A stretch of 64,000 nt of DNA from Isochrysis galbana. Lineage: Eukaryota; Haptophyta; Isochrysidales; Isochrysidaceae. Both the position numbers and the translations under genes were made by a program. Positions 1 to 14,200 of the stretch are shown here, one piece after another. The stretch is from assembly GCA_018136815.1 (NCBI GenBank), contig CM030945.1, positions 718,605-782,604 on the forward strand. The letters run 5' to 3'. The notes below the pieces were generated by a model, which was not told the DNA's origin, made no database searches, and was given only the letters and a program-made list of their open reading frames with translations. Within the stretch, counting starts at the first letter, position 1. Every line of letters begins with the position of its first letter.

Positions 1-94
1 GCGGATATGCAGGGAAGGGCACACGGGTGACACGACGCTCTGGACGAAACATACTCGGGACGCAGCTTCTCGCGCCGGAGGCTTTGAGACTGAC

Positions 95-2276
95 CTCAAA
101 TAGCTGTCGCAACTTCTCTCGCCGGAGGCCGTGAGAGAAAGGAAGCGCCAGCCAAGGCATCGAACGAAAGCGAACGATGAATTCATCGAGACTGCCGGCC
201 GAGGTCACATAAATGATTTCGAAGGGCCCGTGGCCTTCTTCACACCCAAACTGTTTGTGCGCTTGTTGCAGGGCACGGACTAAGGTGTCATCCTCTTCGG
301 AGCCCTCAAAGTATATGGCGAGCGCCTTGCCTTCCAACGCCTCTCGCGATAGTTTACCTAGACGATGCGAGGCGAATGCAGCACCAAGGCTCTCGAGAAT
401 GTAGCCCTGGACACATTCAGGATGAACCTTGAATTGCACATGCCCTTCAATGAGCCGATCCCATGCGCATTGCCGCCACAACGTGGCAAGATTCTGACCG
501 CACAATTGGTCGAACATAATACGCTCGGTGCGCATCGAGTTCAGCGTCAGCCATGCAGCAACATCTAGCAGTAGCTGCCTCTGAGTGGTGTGCGAAGAGA
601 TGCACGTGCTACCAACCTGCCGACTCACAGTGCTATCCGTTCTGCCGTCAATTTTCCCATTTGCAGCTTTGGGACCGTCGTCGAGATGTTGCAGACGGCG
701 CGTGCCTCTTTGGCCATGCAATTCACCTGGCCCGCTAGCCTGATGCTCAACATCGGCCTCGGTTGCAGCAAAATTGTGCTCCACATTCAAGAGATGTTGA
801 ACGGCATGGACGTGTGTGGACGTCTCGCCGCTTGCTTTCGCGAGTTGCCGCTTCATCAGCTCATTGACCTCGGGAATAACGAGCATAGTGATCGTTTGGC
901 CATTTGCAATACCCCGCATCCGGAAGGCTCCCTGTGCAAGATCGCGCCAGACCATGTCCTTGCCCAAGGTGAGGGCTGCACGCGCATTCAGAGCATGCTT
1001 GATGTCCATGCCAGTAGTGTGGATCTGCGGGAGAGTTCGCACGAGGCGAGGTGTCTCAGCGGGCGCACAGAGAAGACTAGCAGACGCGACAATGAGTCGG
1101 TAGAGCATCCCAAGCATCCCAATACAAAGAGTTGCGCATCCCAACGAAAAGAGGGAGTAAGACCATGGATGAGTGTGACAAAGAGTGAGTGAGTAAGAAG
1201 ACCACGAACGAATGTGACATAGAGTGAGTGAGACGACGAATGAGTGCGACAGTGCGGTGGAGTCCAGGACAAGGCATCACTTGACTGTGCTGAAAAGGGT
1301 TTAGGCAGTCTTAAAACTCGATGCAAGGGCTTGCACCTGGTCGTAGAAAGCGAAACGATTTTCGACGGCTATGCCGCATTGTGATAGCTTCAGGACACGG
1401 CCAGTCGCACGCACAAGAATCACCTTCTCGTCGCTTTCGTCTAGGAAGACCACACCTTCACACCATCGTCCGAGCCCCGAGGCCAGGAGTTTGCGGGCAA
1501 CGCCCTCATTCCCCAACCCGGTAACGAGGGCGCCAGTGTCAATGAGCGCATGAAATCTTGGCTCAGCGGTTGCAACACGTGCAAGGAGCGAGCTCACCGT
1601 CCAGCCGCTTTCCACGTAGTCGACGCTCATGAATGACTCGCTAGTCAACACATGCATCATCCTTCCGTCTGACCCCAACTCATAGCCACACGCACCGAGG
1701 TCGATTGGCAAAAGATCAGATGGCGTGCCGGAGAATCCTAGGCGCTGGTCGAACAGCATCGAACCGCCAAGTTCCTGCCCCGATGCCGAGAGCTTGATGT
1801 GTTGATGTTGAGTGTACGTTGGAAAGACGGTCTGTTCGAGATACCAATGCACCGCGGCGGGGAGCTTGTGAAGGAGCTGGTATAGACGAGCCACCTTTGG
1901 GGACATGCACGTCAATGGTTGAGTGAAGTGGCGATCTTTGCGATCGAAGCGACGATGTGTGCAAGGGATCTCTCTTGTGCAGCTATCAGGATGTACCTGT
2001 TCATCGTTCGATTGCTTAAGAAGCCACAGTGGCACCACAAGGTCATCGGCTTCAGCACTATCATCTGGCACGCGTCGCTGTTGAATATTGCCTGCAGATG
2101 CGACCGTGCCAGATACGGCTCCAGTGCCCTTGATGCGTCCGCCTGCAGCTTCTACCCATGCGTTGTACATCAGCGCAGACTTTCGTAACCTGTATGGTCC
2201 AGTCTCTGCCTCGAAGTTGGATCTAAGAAGGGCCATCACATCCTGTTCAAAGTCGGTGCGCCGCAGGCCTTCATAT
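95..2276 (-). other. C-terminal ATPase lobe plus second thioredoxin-like domain
   Basis: Exons 1337-2276 and 95-1024. The first carries RLGFSGTPSDLLPIDLGA (motif III-like SGT) and a Rossmann-like strand FHALIDTGALVTG. The junction FYDQ-IHTTGMDIKHAL is followed by ALTLGKDMVWRDLAQGAF and RMRGIAKGQ, which resembles helicase motifs V and VI. After a linker, the 95-1024 exon ends with ALAIYFEGSEEDD, FEIIYVTSAGSLDEF, FRSMPWLALPF and LRQLFE, the centre of a nucleoredoxin-like fold. Here the CxxC position reads FEGSEEDD, so this second domain has no redox cysteine pair. The exon ends at 95 with a GT donor (GAG|GTCAGT), so positions 1-94 are intron and the rest of the fold lies outside the window. Confidence 0.8.
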
Positions 2277-5200
2277 CTATGATCCAAGGGACAGCAGGAA
2301 ACTCAAAGCATGCGTCCGTTGAGCGAGCATGTTTCACCGCACCTCCAGCACACCCCAAACGTGGTTCACTCTCCATTGATAAGCGCCGCAGGTGGCTGTA
2401 AAGCTACCTCTTTGAGACCACATCACTCGCTACGAGGAGAAAGAGAGACATGCGCTTTGGGACACGACTTACCGATACGCCAGGACAGTGAGCCCAATGA
2501 TAATGTCCGGGTGGGCAAACTCAGAGGCCGTCGAAGGCACATCCTTGCCTAGGAAAGGAATTGCCAGTTTCAATCGCGATCTCGGCATGTGCGGCTCATC
2601 TCGTGCCAAGCGCTGAACTTCACATGTAGATAGCAAGCCGAAGGAGACACGATCGACTTTCTGCAAACAGTGTGGGAGGAAAGTGGAAAGCCATTCTTCG
2701 CACAAGTTGAGAAGTTGCATCGCCTTTGGATTGAGATGGCGAGCTGCGATTCTCGAATTGATCGATGCATGTAGGCACGCGGATGCATAGGCAGGACTCC
2801 CCGGACTAGGTGCCGGTCTTCCCACTTCACGCGTCGCGCGCATGGCCGCATTGATGACCTCGTCGGTCCAGGGCTCGTCTATGAGAGCCGCGTAATCTTT
2901 GCTCACATACGTTAGTATGTGCTTTGTCGGTAGACCTGACACGTGATTGGCTTCTAGCCATAACAGCATCCATTGTGCCATGATAGGCTTCATGCACGAG
3001 TGATACCATTCTTCATTCAGCAGCGTGAGATGGGGCGAGCGCTGTAGAGTGTGCGCCGTGTAGCCTCCATCCACCACTTTTGCGAGTGCATTTAGAATTG
3101 AGTGCGCTCGTGCAGACTGATGAAAAGGCACGGACATCGAACGTCGTTCATGGTAGAAAACAGCGTCGCAAGCGTGAATTGCGCAGAGCCAACGTTCGGG
3201 AGCTAAATCTAGTGCATGTTTGTCACCGATGCTGCATTGATGAAGGGTGGTTAAGGGTCGAGTCTCGGTCAGTGGGCGTAAGGGCTCTTAAGGGTCGAGT
3301 CTCGGTCAGTGGGCGTAAGGGCTCACAAAAAAACACTACGCGCAAAAGCCCGCGCGGCGGTGCTGGGTTGAGGGATGGCACACACGGAAAATTGAGCTCT
3401 GACTTCAATGGATGTAGCAACATATCCACTTCGTCCATGATTAGACATGAAGTGCGGAAGATGGAAAGTCCCGCAACAAGCGTGCGAAGGTCAACCTCCA
3501 TTGAAGGGTGTTGTCTGCGTCGTGAGTCCCTGAGCAAATCCATCTTTTCTAGCGCCTTCAGCTGCAATGACTTAATCGTTGAGGCGGTGCAGAGAACGAC
3601 CCCGCGGGTTGCACGAGCGGAGTGCAGCTTTTCCACAGTCTGCCAAGTGAGTTCTGAGCAGCGGTCGAAAACAAGAGTAAAGACACGCTTTCGCATAATG
3701 GACGAGAAGGTGGCACGGAGAGTGGCTTTTGATTGTTCAAGCAGGGCTTGTGGCATGGTCTGTATCACAAGCGTTTCGCCATCGCCCAACATGAGAGCGA
3801 GCAGTGGCCCGACTACTGTAGTCTTTCCACCCCCCATCAGCATTTGCTTGACGAGAGGTGAATTAGCACGAACGGATGCCACGAATTCGTGGACAAGCTC
3901 CACCTATACGTGTCGACATGAAGGAACTATGATTCAGTATTCCCGAAAGTTGCACTTCACAAAGACATGTGCCATCGTCTAGGGATGATCGTCGAACCAT
4001 GCGAGAAGCGTCCGGCACTCGGGAGAGCGTCAAGCATGCGTGCTTGAGGAACACACCTGGGCAGCTCGCAGAACAATGTTGTGCGTGAATTCGAACAAGA
4101 GAAAGCGCGGATCGTATAGGGCCAAGGGCTTGTTATGGCCGTCCTCGTCGCAATTATCTCCGACACCCTCGAGGCGCTGCGTGTAATGACGTCGTGTAAG
4201 TAGCTGCTCGGCCAAGGCCTCGGCCTTCAGAGCAATGGCGGAAGCCGCTTCGTCTCCTGCCGTGTCATCGACATCGTCACGCACCAGCAACGACATGAGA
4301 CCACGGGCCTCGTGTGCGCAACGGTTGATCTGTCCGACCCTAGTGGTGCGCAATATGGCAGCAACGACGAGATCGAGCGTCTCTCGAGCTCCCGCAAGGG
4401 AGAGGAAGGGGTTAAGAACGAGAACATCAGTTTCTCCGCAGCTGGAAATGAGCAAACAGAAAATGTGAAGGAGCGACGTGCAGGCTTCTAGTGAAGCAGA
4501 CCGACGGAGTTCAAAAATTGAACGCCACACCGCCTCCACACTAGGAGTGCTTGCGTCATAGGCACCGAGAGGAGCTTTCCCTCGACTTCTTGTATGGACA
4601 GCCGCCGCTGAGTACGATGCCAAGGACGGAGGGAGAGTATTGATACGTTTCAGAAGTAAGGGTAGAGCTTCTCGCACGAAAGCTGCGTCAGCATCTCTTT
4701 GCGCAGTCAAAGCGTCAAGGAGCTTACGAATCTGTTTTCGAGCATTCGCGCGGGCACTGGCATCTACAACCAAGAGAGAAGCATCTCGCACAAACCTGCA
4801 TCTTGCCACCGAGCCACCGTTGAATTCTGAAGCATGGAACGCAACATCCGCTTCGAGACGTGCAGATATATCGAGCGCAACCTGAGGCGTGAGGTCAAGG
4901 TAGCGAAATGTTATCAAGAGAAAGGTGCGTGAGACTCAAATCATCCTCCGCCCGCCCATTGGGACAAATGTGCCGTGCGAATTGGGCCAGAAGGCGGCTC
5001 GGGACTTGATGAGGCAGAGTTGTAGTCAATCAGTTCGGCGAGCACCGCAGGGCAGCCAAGAACCATCGCTTGGAATCTACGGTGCTGCAAGACGACGTCT
5101 CACCTTCGAGTGTGCATCAGGATGATTGGATATATCAAACCCGAGCTTTGGGCTCGCCAGCTCTTGTGCAAGATCGCGCCTTGGAATTTGCTCGACGTAC

Positions 5201-8200
5201 TCATCCAACCCTAAAGCGTCGAGCGGTGTGTCGCAGAATTGAAGCAACTCTTCTACTCCAGTCCCGGGCTCGATGTCGGCCCGTGTGAACGGGCACACAG
5301 CGAGCTTGTGGTCTTTGCGTGCCGCGGCAACGAGCTGCTCGAATGCCTGCTCCGATAGCATATGGCCGCGTGGCAACCGTCGCACCATCTCGCCCTCCTC
5401 GAAGTCGCAGAGCGTGACGGGGCATGCGGTGTTGAGAGGCGCTCGCTCGCCTCGGAAAGAGATCAGAGGGCAAGGTTCTCGGGGGCGCATCTCCCGCTCG
5501 GCGCAGCTATGATTGCTCGCTGGAGGTGCAGATGCACCCTCGCTTAAGGGCAATAGTATGCTGTCAAAGGTTTGCTGATGAAGGGATGTAAGAGCATCGC
5601 GGGCTGCCCCGGAGAGCGTCCGTGACAAAAAGCCATCATCGCATACTGATACCCGAAGGTCGCTCAGCGCCTCCAGACGTTGCATTTCGCGCTCGACTTG
5701 CTCCTCTGTCACCTTGGTCAGATGCTCCAAGTCACAGCCACCGCCGTAGAAGCCTCCTCCACCAAATCCCCCTTCTCCCCCATAGAATCCACCGAATGAC
5801 ACGGCGCGGCCGCCACAAGTGTGCGATTCTGCAACGTGTTCAGCACCAGTGCCGACGCCAAATCCTCTTCCCGCACCCAAGCCACCCCCGGCCACCGGCA
5901 AATCTAGGTTGCCACCCCAAACCGAGATGGCTCCTCCGGCCATTCCGCGCCTCCCGAAGAGCCCGCCGCCGCCCCAGACTCTCTCCTTCGTCAGATTATC
6001 AACGCGTCGCCGTTGCATAAGGCGAAGAATTTCGGCGCGAGCGCGCGCGGCTTGGCGCGTGAGGGGGGCGTTCGTAGGGAGCCTGGCGGTGGGAACACCT
6101 CCAACCGCGTGGATTTCCGTGAGAACGGATCGAAGTAGAAGCGCTAAGGGAGTATTGGGTTCCTCGGACGTAGGAACGCCACAGAACAGGTCACGCCGGC
6201 GAATGATACGGTCGTCGACGAACTCCGGGAGAAGTGGACCGAGTTCGGGCACACGGGCCATGCAAAGTAGAATGGAATTCAGTAGAGATGGGTCTTTCAG
6301 CTGTGGGTGGGATGGTAGGGCAAACAAGGTGAATGCGACACGCCTTTCCACAACTGCGCCCCGTCGATCTAGCACTAGCAATCGCGGATGTGGCTTTGTA
6401 GCTTATTAGTGACTGGGGCGGGGGTTGTCTTCAGACCTGATGCTCTAGAAACGTGAGAAGGAGGGTTGCGAACGATTGCGAGCACGAGGAGCCCCAGGAA
6501 GAGCCGATCAGGCCCGGGCGGCAGCGAGTGGTGCCTTGGAATAGGCAGTATAACGTCAGGAAGCCGCCCTTGGCGATGGAAAAGCGGGCGGAAGTCTCGA
6601 GATCGTTGAGCTCGTTAATCTAAGGAGAGTGCATATGGGCAGATGGTGAACGTTGTCGGAGAAGGGCAGATCGGGGCTAGCTGCATTAGGCATTGCCATC
6701 GAACTGGACGGATCCTAGCACAAAGTCGGACTCACCATTGTGAGCATCGCCTCCAGATAATGCGCCCTCTCCAATTTGAATCTCATCTGCACTTCCTCGA
6801 GCAAGGCTTCGAGCTGCGGGCGGCTGACATCCAAAGGCTCCAGCGCCGCTGAATGCCAAGCATGAATCCATCGTGCGTCAGCTTTGCGAGGAGGCAATTC
6901 CACAGAGCACGTCGGCGTCAGTCCCACTTGCAGTTTAGCACGATTGAAGACTGTTGCGCCGTTTGCGATGGCCGCGACACTTCGACTCCTATCGGAGACA
7001 TGCGTGGCACGTGCGCGAAGAGCGGCGCGCCGATTCTTGCAGAGAGTTACATCGAAAAGAGAATGCCTCTGAGGGTCAAACCTACGATCGGCTGCATCGC
7101 ATATGCATTCTCGAAGCAGGGCAAGCTCCTCGTCGTCGGAGAGTCGGCAGTCGGCAGACACATGTTCAAGCCTATAGATGAGTGAAGAGAATGGGATGCG
7201 AGGGGAAGGGCTTCTATTAAGAAGCAGGATTGGGATCCTCAAATGAAGATCTTCTCGCGCGGCGGCGGGGGGGGGGGGGGCGGAGCACGCTCGGGGAGGG
7301 GGGGGGGGGGGCGTCGACTTTCGTCGAATCAGAAGAGCGTGCTTGACATCTAACCCTTCTCAAGCATCGTGCAACGCGTGCACCTGGCAAGGGCGTGTCC
7401 AAGCTCATTGAAGGACGTCTAGCTACAAGCCACGTGCAACTCACCGATACAAGTAAGATCCCATCTCGATCGAGACATCCCAAGGCAACGTGAGGGGTGC
7501 GTACATCATGACCAATGAAAGTCTTAGTCGGCAGGCGATAGCGTCTGGGTGTTCGTCGGGAGCGTTGCGCTGGCAAGTAGTAAATTGCAAAATGTTACTC
7601 TCTTCCTTGGTGAGAGAAGCATCAGTGCCAACGGTGTCGATGAGCTGGACAACCGATGAATACTGAGGGGCCATGGTAGGCATGAGCGTTAGAGCACCAA
7701 ATTACCGGTGCGAGCAATTATCGCGAGATAGATTTGTAGACATCGGGACAAGTCGAACCTGTCTGTTGAGGTAACGGAGCAAAACAAGATACAATGCCGA
7801 TGCAAGTGTTGTCGAGTAGAGGAACGATAGCGAGACGTGCACCGGGTAAATGTAATATCTGAAAGCGGGGACATGAGAAGAGACTCGGGGAAAAGGAGAC
7901 GCCAAAGAGAGTATGATTCCGTTGAGCGCGCCGACGCCTCCGGCAGCGGGCAGATTACGAGAGAAGTGCACCCTCCATAGTAGCATGCGTCAGTTGTGGA
8001 TTCTTTTACGATGTGGAGTACAGGCTGAATCGGCGGCATCAATAGCACTAGGAAGCAGATGGCTTACGGATGCTCTAGTGCTTGTGCCCAGATGCTATCG
8101 GCGCGATCGAGTACGAGCTCTGTCGAAAAGGGGACGGCGTCGATATGAGGACGGACTGGGGGCCATGCGGGAACCAGGACGGACATTTCGCCATTCGAAT

Positions 8201-11200
8201 TCGAGAGGAGGAGGGAGTGAGGAATGCCGTCGAGCAAGTTCGCAACCTGCTCATAAGGAACGACCAGTGTTCGAATCGGCTCTAGACTACGTCTACTGGG
8301 AGCGAGACTCGAGACAAGGCTGCACAACAAAAGCATCTTTCGACGTTCGACCCAAATACTATCACCACTTGAGCAATGTTGCTCACCTCATTTCGTTCAT
8401 TGGTGATGTAGAGGTCCGCGTGATCAATTGAGTAAAGCCGCACTGACTCTCCAACCGGCAACGCCTGAAACGTGAGCTTAAGTCGGGGCAAAGAGACGAT
8501 CCGCAGGTCAGATTGAGTGATGGCATCCGGAGAGGCAAGAGAATCCATCGCGTCATCATGCCTGTCGCGCCACGAGCGGATGTGAAGTAAAGCTCGAGAC
8601 GAACCAATTTTCTACACTTGGCTTGGCAGAAGCAGCCGCGCAGTGCGTTCGTCAACGAGATGGGGAGCCGAGGTCGCAGGCCACAGGGATAAAGATGGCT
8701 GTAGGTGGCGCTAAATTGGCCCACCTTGCCCAAGCCAAGACATGCGAAAGGTTCTCCACTCTTGTCATGACGTTGGCAAGTGAGTGTAAATAACTTCCAT
8801 CGGGCGCATGGAGTAGGTCAAGTAGTATCAGCTCCTCCTCCTCGAGATCGCCTGCCGAGAGGGCCCCGACCTGTGGGAAACAAGAAGGAAATGTGACCTA
8901 CTTACAAAATAGATCGAGGCGCGCCGTGGAAAAGGTCCTACGAGTACCTGCGCATGCTTCTGAGCAGCAACGGAGGCTAGAGAGGATTCGGACTGCGCAT
9001 GTCCTCCGACGGCATTTTCATGATTTGACCCGCGGCCATCAGATGCAATTACATCGGCTACGGCGTCTAGGAGGGCAGGGGCCACCACAGCAGACACACG
9101 GTGCCGTTTGCGCCTCCGTTCAAATGGTGCAAGATCAACACGAGTTAGGGCCTGACGAACTCGTTCGAGGTCGAGTGCAACCCTTTCAGAAGTGTTCTTT
9201 CCGAAGGCATGGCCACCCATCGTCCTCAAGAGATGGGCTCCCGAAGCACTAAGGTGTGATGTTGGAGTGAATGCATTGGAGAGCATGCCCCTTGCCTTCA
9301 TGAAATCGTCAAAGATGGCCAGTAGGTCGTCCACGGCTCGCCGCTGCCGCTCGAGGCGCGACCGCTTTAAACGAAGAATCAGCGCTCGAGCTGGGGTCAG
9401 AGAAGTTTCAGCACGCCGGACGTGAGAGAAGTGGGCACCATGGAGAGCAACATGACCCCCCTGCAAAGGAATGGAGATGATCGGCAGTCTATGGGCTACA
9501 AGCAATGTATGAGCACGGTGTAGCATTCCACCACAAGTTTTGGTGTGGCCAAGGCGTTAGCCATCTACCTGCCCGAGGTTCACAAGAATCATATCATCAG
9601 AATCTGGTTCAAGAGCCTCATCCGGATAGCCGCGGAGATGGTCGTCCTCGTCTTGCCAAAAGGTGAACTTGTCTAGAAGGGCTTGCGGAATTATGCCGAA
9701 TAGGAGTCGAGCTGGCAAATACGTTTCTACACCAAAGGAAAGATTGGCGCTCACAGAAGGCTCACGGGTGATGACGGCCGATGGCGCAGGACGAGGAACT
9801 GCGTACGGGTGGCCCGCCTCGTGGCGTGCCCATGACGGCCACGGGCGATGTCGATGATCAGTAGGCGGCTGCATTTCGCGAAGAGTAAAGCGGGCGTCGG
9901 AGGTGTAGGTCAATGAGCGATAGTGGCGGCGGCCGTGAGATTCGAGGCGATATACGTGAACGACTCGACGAACTCGGTACACGAATATCTCAAGCCAAAC
10001 ACCCGCTTGACGTGGCTGCTTGCCTACTAAATACGCAACCTGAGATACGATGCGAAGGGAGATGTGCAATCTATGACCTCTAATGCAGGCGGGTGATCAG
10101 GCACCTCTGAAGCATATGAACAACTCGGAAGGAAATTTAAATTGTGATACCTATGCACAAAAAATACGGATTTGTATTTACCTGAGCGTCCTCGGGGAGC
10201 GGCTCCTCTGGCAAGAACAATTGCAGCGGTTGCGGGTAGAGCATGTATTGTCGTCGGATCGGCTCGAAGACAGAGGGTAGCCAGGCCTTCTCGGATGGGA
10301 AGAGCTCATGTGGATAGTATGCACGCCAAAACTCGAGCGATGCCATCTTCTTGTCCACAGTCCAATGTGCAATTGAGTGAGATCGACCAACGAGCTGATA
10401 GACGTCGCGATGTGCGCTAGACTCAGTCAAGCACGCCTGGTATGGTGAAGGTAAGCAAAAAGGTAATCCAAGTATCCGAAACAGGAGTGAGATAGGCGTG
10501 GCAGCCAGCATGCTGGAACACAAGAGACACGCCATACGCTGCCGGTTATCGCGGATGCTGCGTGACTTTTTCACATCACCTGCATGGCCACATCCCCGAA
10601 TCGATCAACCACATCGTCCATCCCCGCTACGGAATGCTTGAGGGCCTGGGGATGTGACGCCATCCATGTGAGCTGGACAACTTGAGCATCGACCACCATG
10701 GATCCTTCGGGCTCTTTCACCAACGTTTCGACCTGTGCGAGGAGGTTGGGGGGGGGGGGGAGGGGCGTGTCATTCTCGGCTGCAAGAGAATTTGCACGAC
10801 GCAGTGGGGCCCAATCAGCTAGGGGTTCCGTTCTCGTACCCGCTCGTCGGGGAACGCCGATGCGCCACGTGTTCGACTCGAGTGGACGACGTAGCGGCCT
10901 CGATTGACGGTGCCCTCAAGATAAGCCCATTTTTGTGGCGCTTCGCTATCGCTAGGTAGCAGAGCGCCGGTCCCTTCTGAGACGCGTAATACCGCATTTA
11001 ATACACCATCCATCTGAAGAGCGTCAGTGAGCGCACGGTGTGGGAGAAGTTACTCCATGTCCGAAACCAGTAGATGCACACGCGCCTTTGCATCGCATGG
11101 TGTCTTGCGACCTCCGTGTATATGTGTTGAAGAAGCACAAGTGCTGACTGAATGACACATCGTGGTCAGATGCTCGTGGCACACGATTGTCACCCCAGCA

Positions 11201-14200
11201 AGGCCTGAGCCGGTCGCCCACCTCATGCTGTGTTGCTGTCTCGCGCAGCCATAGGACGAGCTTCCGCCTCAGCACATGTAAAACTTCATAGATTTCAGTT
11301 TCAGGGATTCGCCACGCATCGAAAGAAGGTGCGCCTGGAGGAGGTTGGCAAGAGAAATGGTTATTTTTAATCGACAGCTTCTACCACTGCGCCTAAAGGG
11401 CCGTGGTACTCACCATCCCATACATCTAGCAAGCCTTTGTTCCATTGATGCCGTGTAGCAAGGTACGCCATCCCAGCAAGTATGGTCGTTGCAGAGACCT
11501 CATTGAGCTCATGCGGCTTGATGTTTCGAAGCATCAACACTAAATGCGCGTGGATATTGCACATGTGCCGAACCTAAGGCGCAAGTAGGCCGGTGTTAAA
11601 GGCTGCCATGCATCAATCGCCAGGTAATGAACGCAAAAGATCCAACAATGCCCTCGGTGTTCTGAAAGCAACTTAGCGCACATTCTCGTCGAGGACCTCC
11701 TCATCCGGATCGACTTCCAACTCATGGCTCAATCGGTGGTACCAGCCTAGTAGCAACGGCCTTAGATCTCCCCAAGTCACCGAGCGGAGCTCTTGTCGGG
11801 CTTCTAGCAGAGCCTTGCGCGATTCCTTGGGGAGCGTAATTCCACGGAAGGATTTAAAGCCAATGGACTCCTGAGCACTCGTATGGTAGTCGAGCAAGAA
11901 AGAAGCGTAGTTATCAAAGCGAGCGCACAAGCGAACAACGTAAAGAATCTGCATCGGATGCGTGAGAGAAGGGAAGGGTGGTTAGAGTCAAGTCGCCGCG
12001 TGTGGACGATCAAAAAAAAGGTCGTGTCGAGATCTAATCAGGTTTTGGCTAGATTCGGCCGGAAACAACAATATAGGGTCAGTAATGCTTGCCAAGTCTG
12101 CAGATTAAAGTGCTTGCCCTTACCACCGTGGTTGTAGATGCCTTTAGCGTGCCCGTATCAAGATCGACGGCCTGCCGTGCCAATTTGAGCACGGACTCGA
12201 TTACCGTACTAGGTGAATGAATCAACTCATTCAAGAGAAGATGATGAGCAGTGCCTAGGAGCTCTGGGGCTGAAGAGGGAACGTCCATTGGCTCTAGTCC
12301 CGTCGAGGTTAGAGGGAGGTGGGCACCGGGCTCAAATAGGATAGCGTCTAGTAGACATTGAAGTTTGGGGACCTGCGCGAAGCAGGCATATGCTGAGAAG
12401 ATGAGCCATCGTTTGGTTCCTAGGGAGACGCCCGCTAGCACATCAAGGACGGCTGTTCTCGTCAGATCCACGTGCATGCGCGTTCAGCCGACGTGGCATG
12501 GATGCTTAATGGCATGCACATGCCCATTGAAGCAAGGACAAGGTGCTGGTTGGGACATGCGAAAGATCTCTTGCCTGCAAAGCGTGAATGCGGTCATCCG
12601 AAGCGAAAAAGGCTAGCACGAGGGGGATGCGAAGGTACGGCACCGTCAGAAAGGATAGAAGGAGTTCAGAATCATGCTGGCCGAGGGCTTTGGTAGCAGA
12701 GACATCAAGCTCGCCAAAGTCGGGCAAGTCCCACCTAGGCGTGGGTTGGTGGGAGATGAGGTGGAAACCTTAGATTCGAGCTCACAACGGCATGAAGCCC
12801 GTCGTGTGCAACGGAAAACTTTGGCCATTCTCGAGGAGTCCCCGTCGGAGGGGCTGCCCGCTCCGTTCGATCTGCGTTCTGAGACGGTTGGCATGCATCC
12901 TGGGAGGCGGCAAATGGACAAAGGAGCGCAAGTCCTGAGGATTTCCGCCCAAAAGACCGGGATCGGCTTACATGTGAAGGACGTCGTCCTCGCCGTAGAT
13001 CTCCGTCGGGGTGGTGTAGAAAGAAGCCGATGCTAGAGATGGGAATCGATGTTCGGGCATCGGTTCGCCCAACTTCACCTGTGGCTTGGCCATCAAAAGA
13101 TGGGGGCCTCCGCCAACGTCAAAGCCGCAGACAAAAAACGAGCCCTCGAAATATAAGAAGCGTAGTTCAGCCTATAAACGGCGCAAGCAAGAAATGACGA
13201 TCAGAAAAGGCTGTATCGCCAGTAACGCAGAACAAAGCTCGAACAACGCCGCGCGGTGGGTCGGATATGGATTCGCATTGGTGTGGTCAGATAGGCTCAC
13301 CTGGCGCTGCGTGTAGGGCGCCTTGGTGGGGAACGCAGCGCGTTGTGGATTGAGAAACAGTTTAAAATAAAAGGCGATGTCACGGTAGCAGCGGAATTCA
13401 GGGAAGTTTTTGCTGACAAGGTGCTGTGGGTCCGCAACGTACCTGTAGAAAGGGTGGGGGTGGGACGGAGAGTGGGGGTGGGGGTGGGGCGGGTGTGTGG
13501 AGTAGACCTCACGTTAAAGAGATGCAGCACGCGCCCTAGATCGAGTATGCAATTTGGAATCACGAGCTTAGATACATGCTTGGTGAGCGAAGCAGGCAAT
13601 AGTAGAACTTCTTTGCACAGTGTGGGATCGCTTCGTTTGGATAGCAAGGCGTCCACTTGCCGCGGCCCAAGTGCAGCCCATAGATGGGCAGCGAGAAAAT
13701 GGCAACGTCATATATGCGGTTCTCACATGGCAATGTTGGTGGTGTCGGCAGGAAAGGAGAGGTCGGCTGCGATACGCCGAATCCATTGGGTAGTGGGCGA
13801 CTCAAGTTGGATTGACTTATCCCATTGGTATATCTTGGGAAGAGATTCCTGAACGTTCCGGTGGGCGCTAAGCTATTTGAGGCAGGGGAGGGCATCGCAA
13901 AATATAAAGAGTGAACTAGCTCACCACAGCAAACCTTCGCTCAGCTCAGGATTCACTCGAGCGGGTGAATGGATTTGGTGGGGTTGGGTGGAGTGGGGTG
14001 GGGCGGGGCGGGGCGGGGTTGATCGGTAATCAGCGAGCCGTCGCGGGCCATTCTGGACGATTTACCTGCGCCGCGAAGTAGTCGAGTGCCTCGGTTCGCG
14101 CCGTATTCAACTCAGGCGTATGACATGGGACGGAAGCGCCTTGCCGAGCTAGCGCACCAGCACCAATTGTGAACCCAGGGGAACCATGGAGAGTTGCAGC

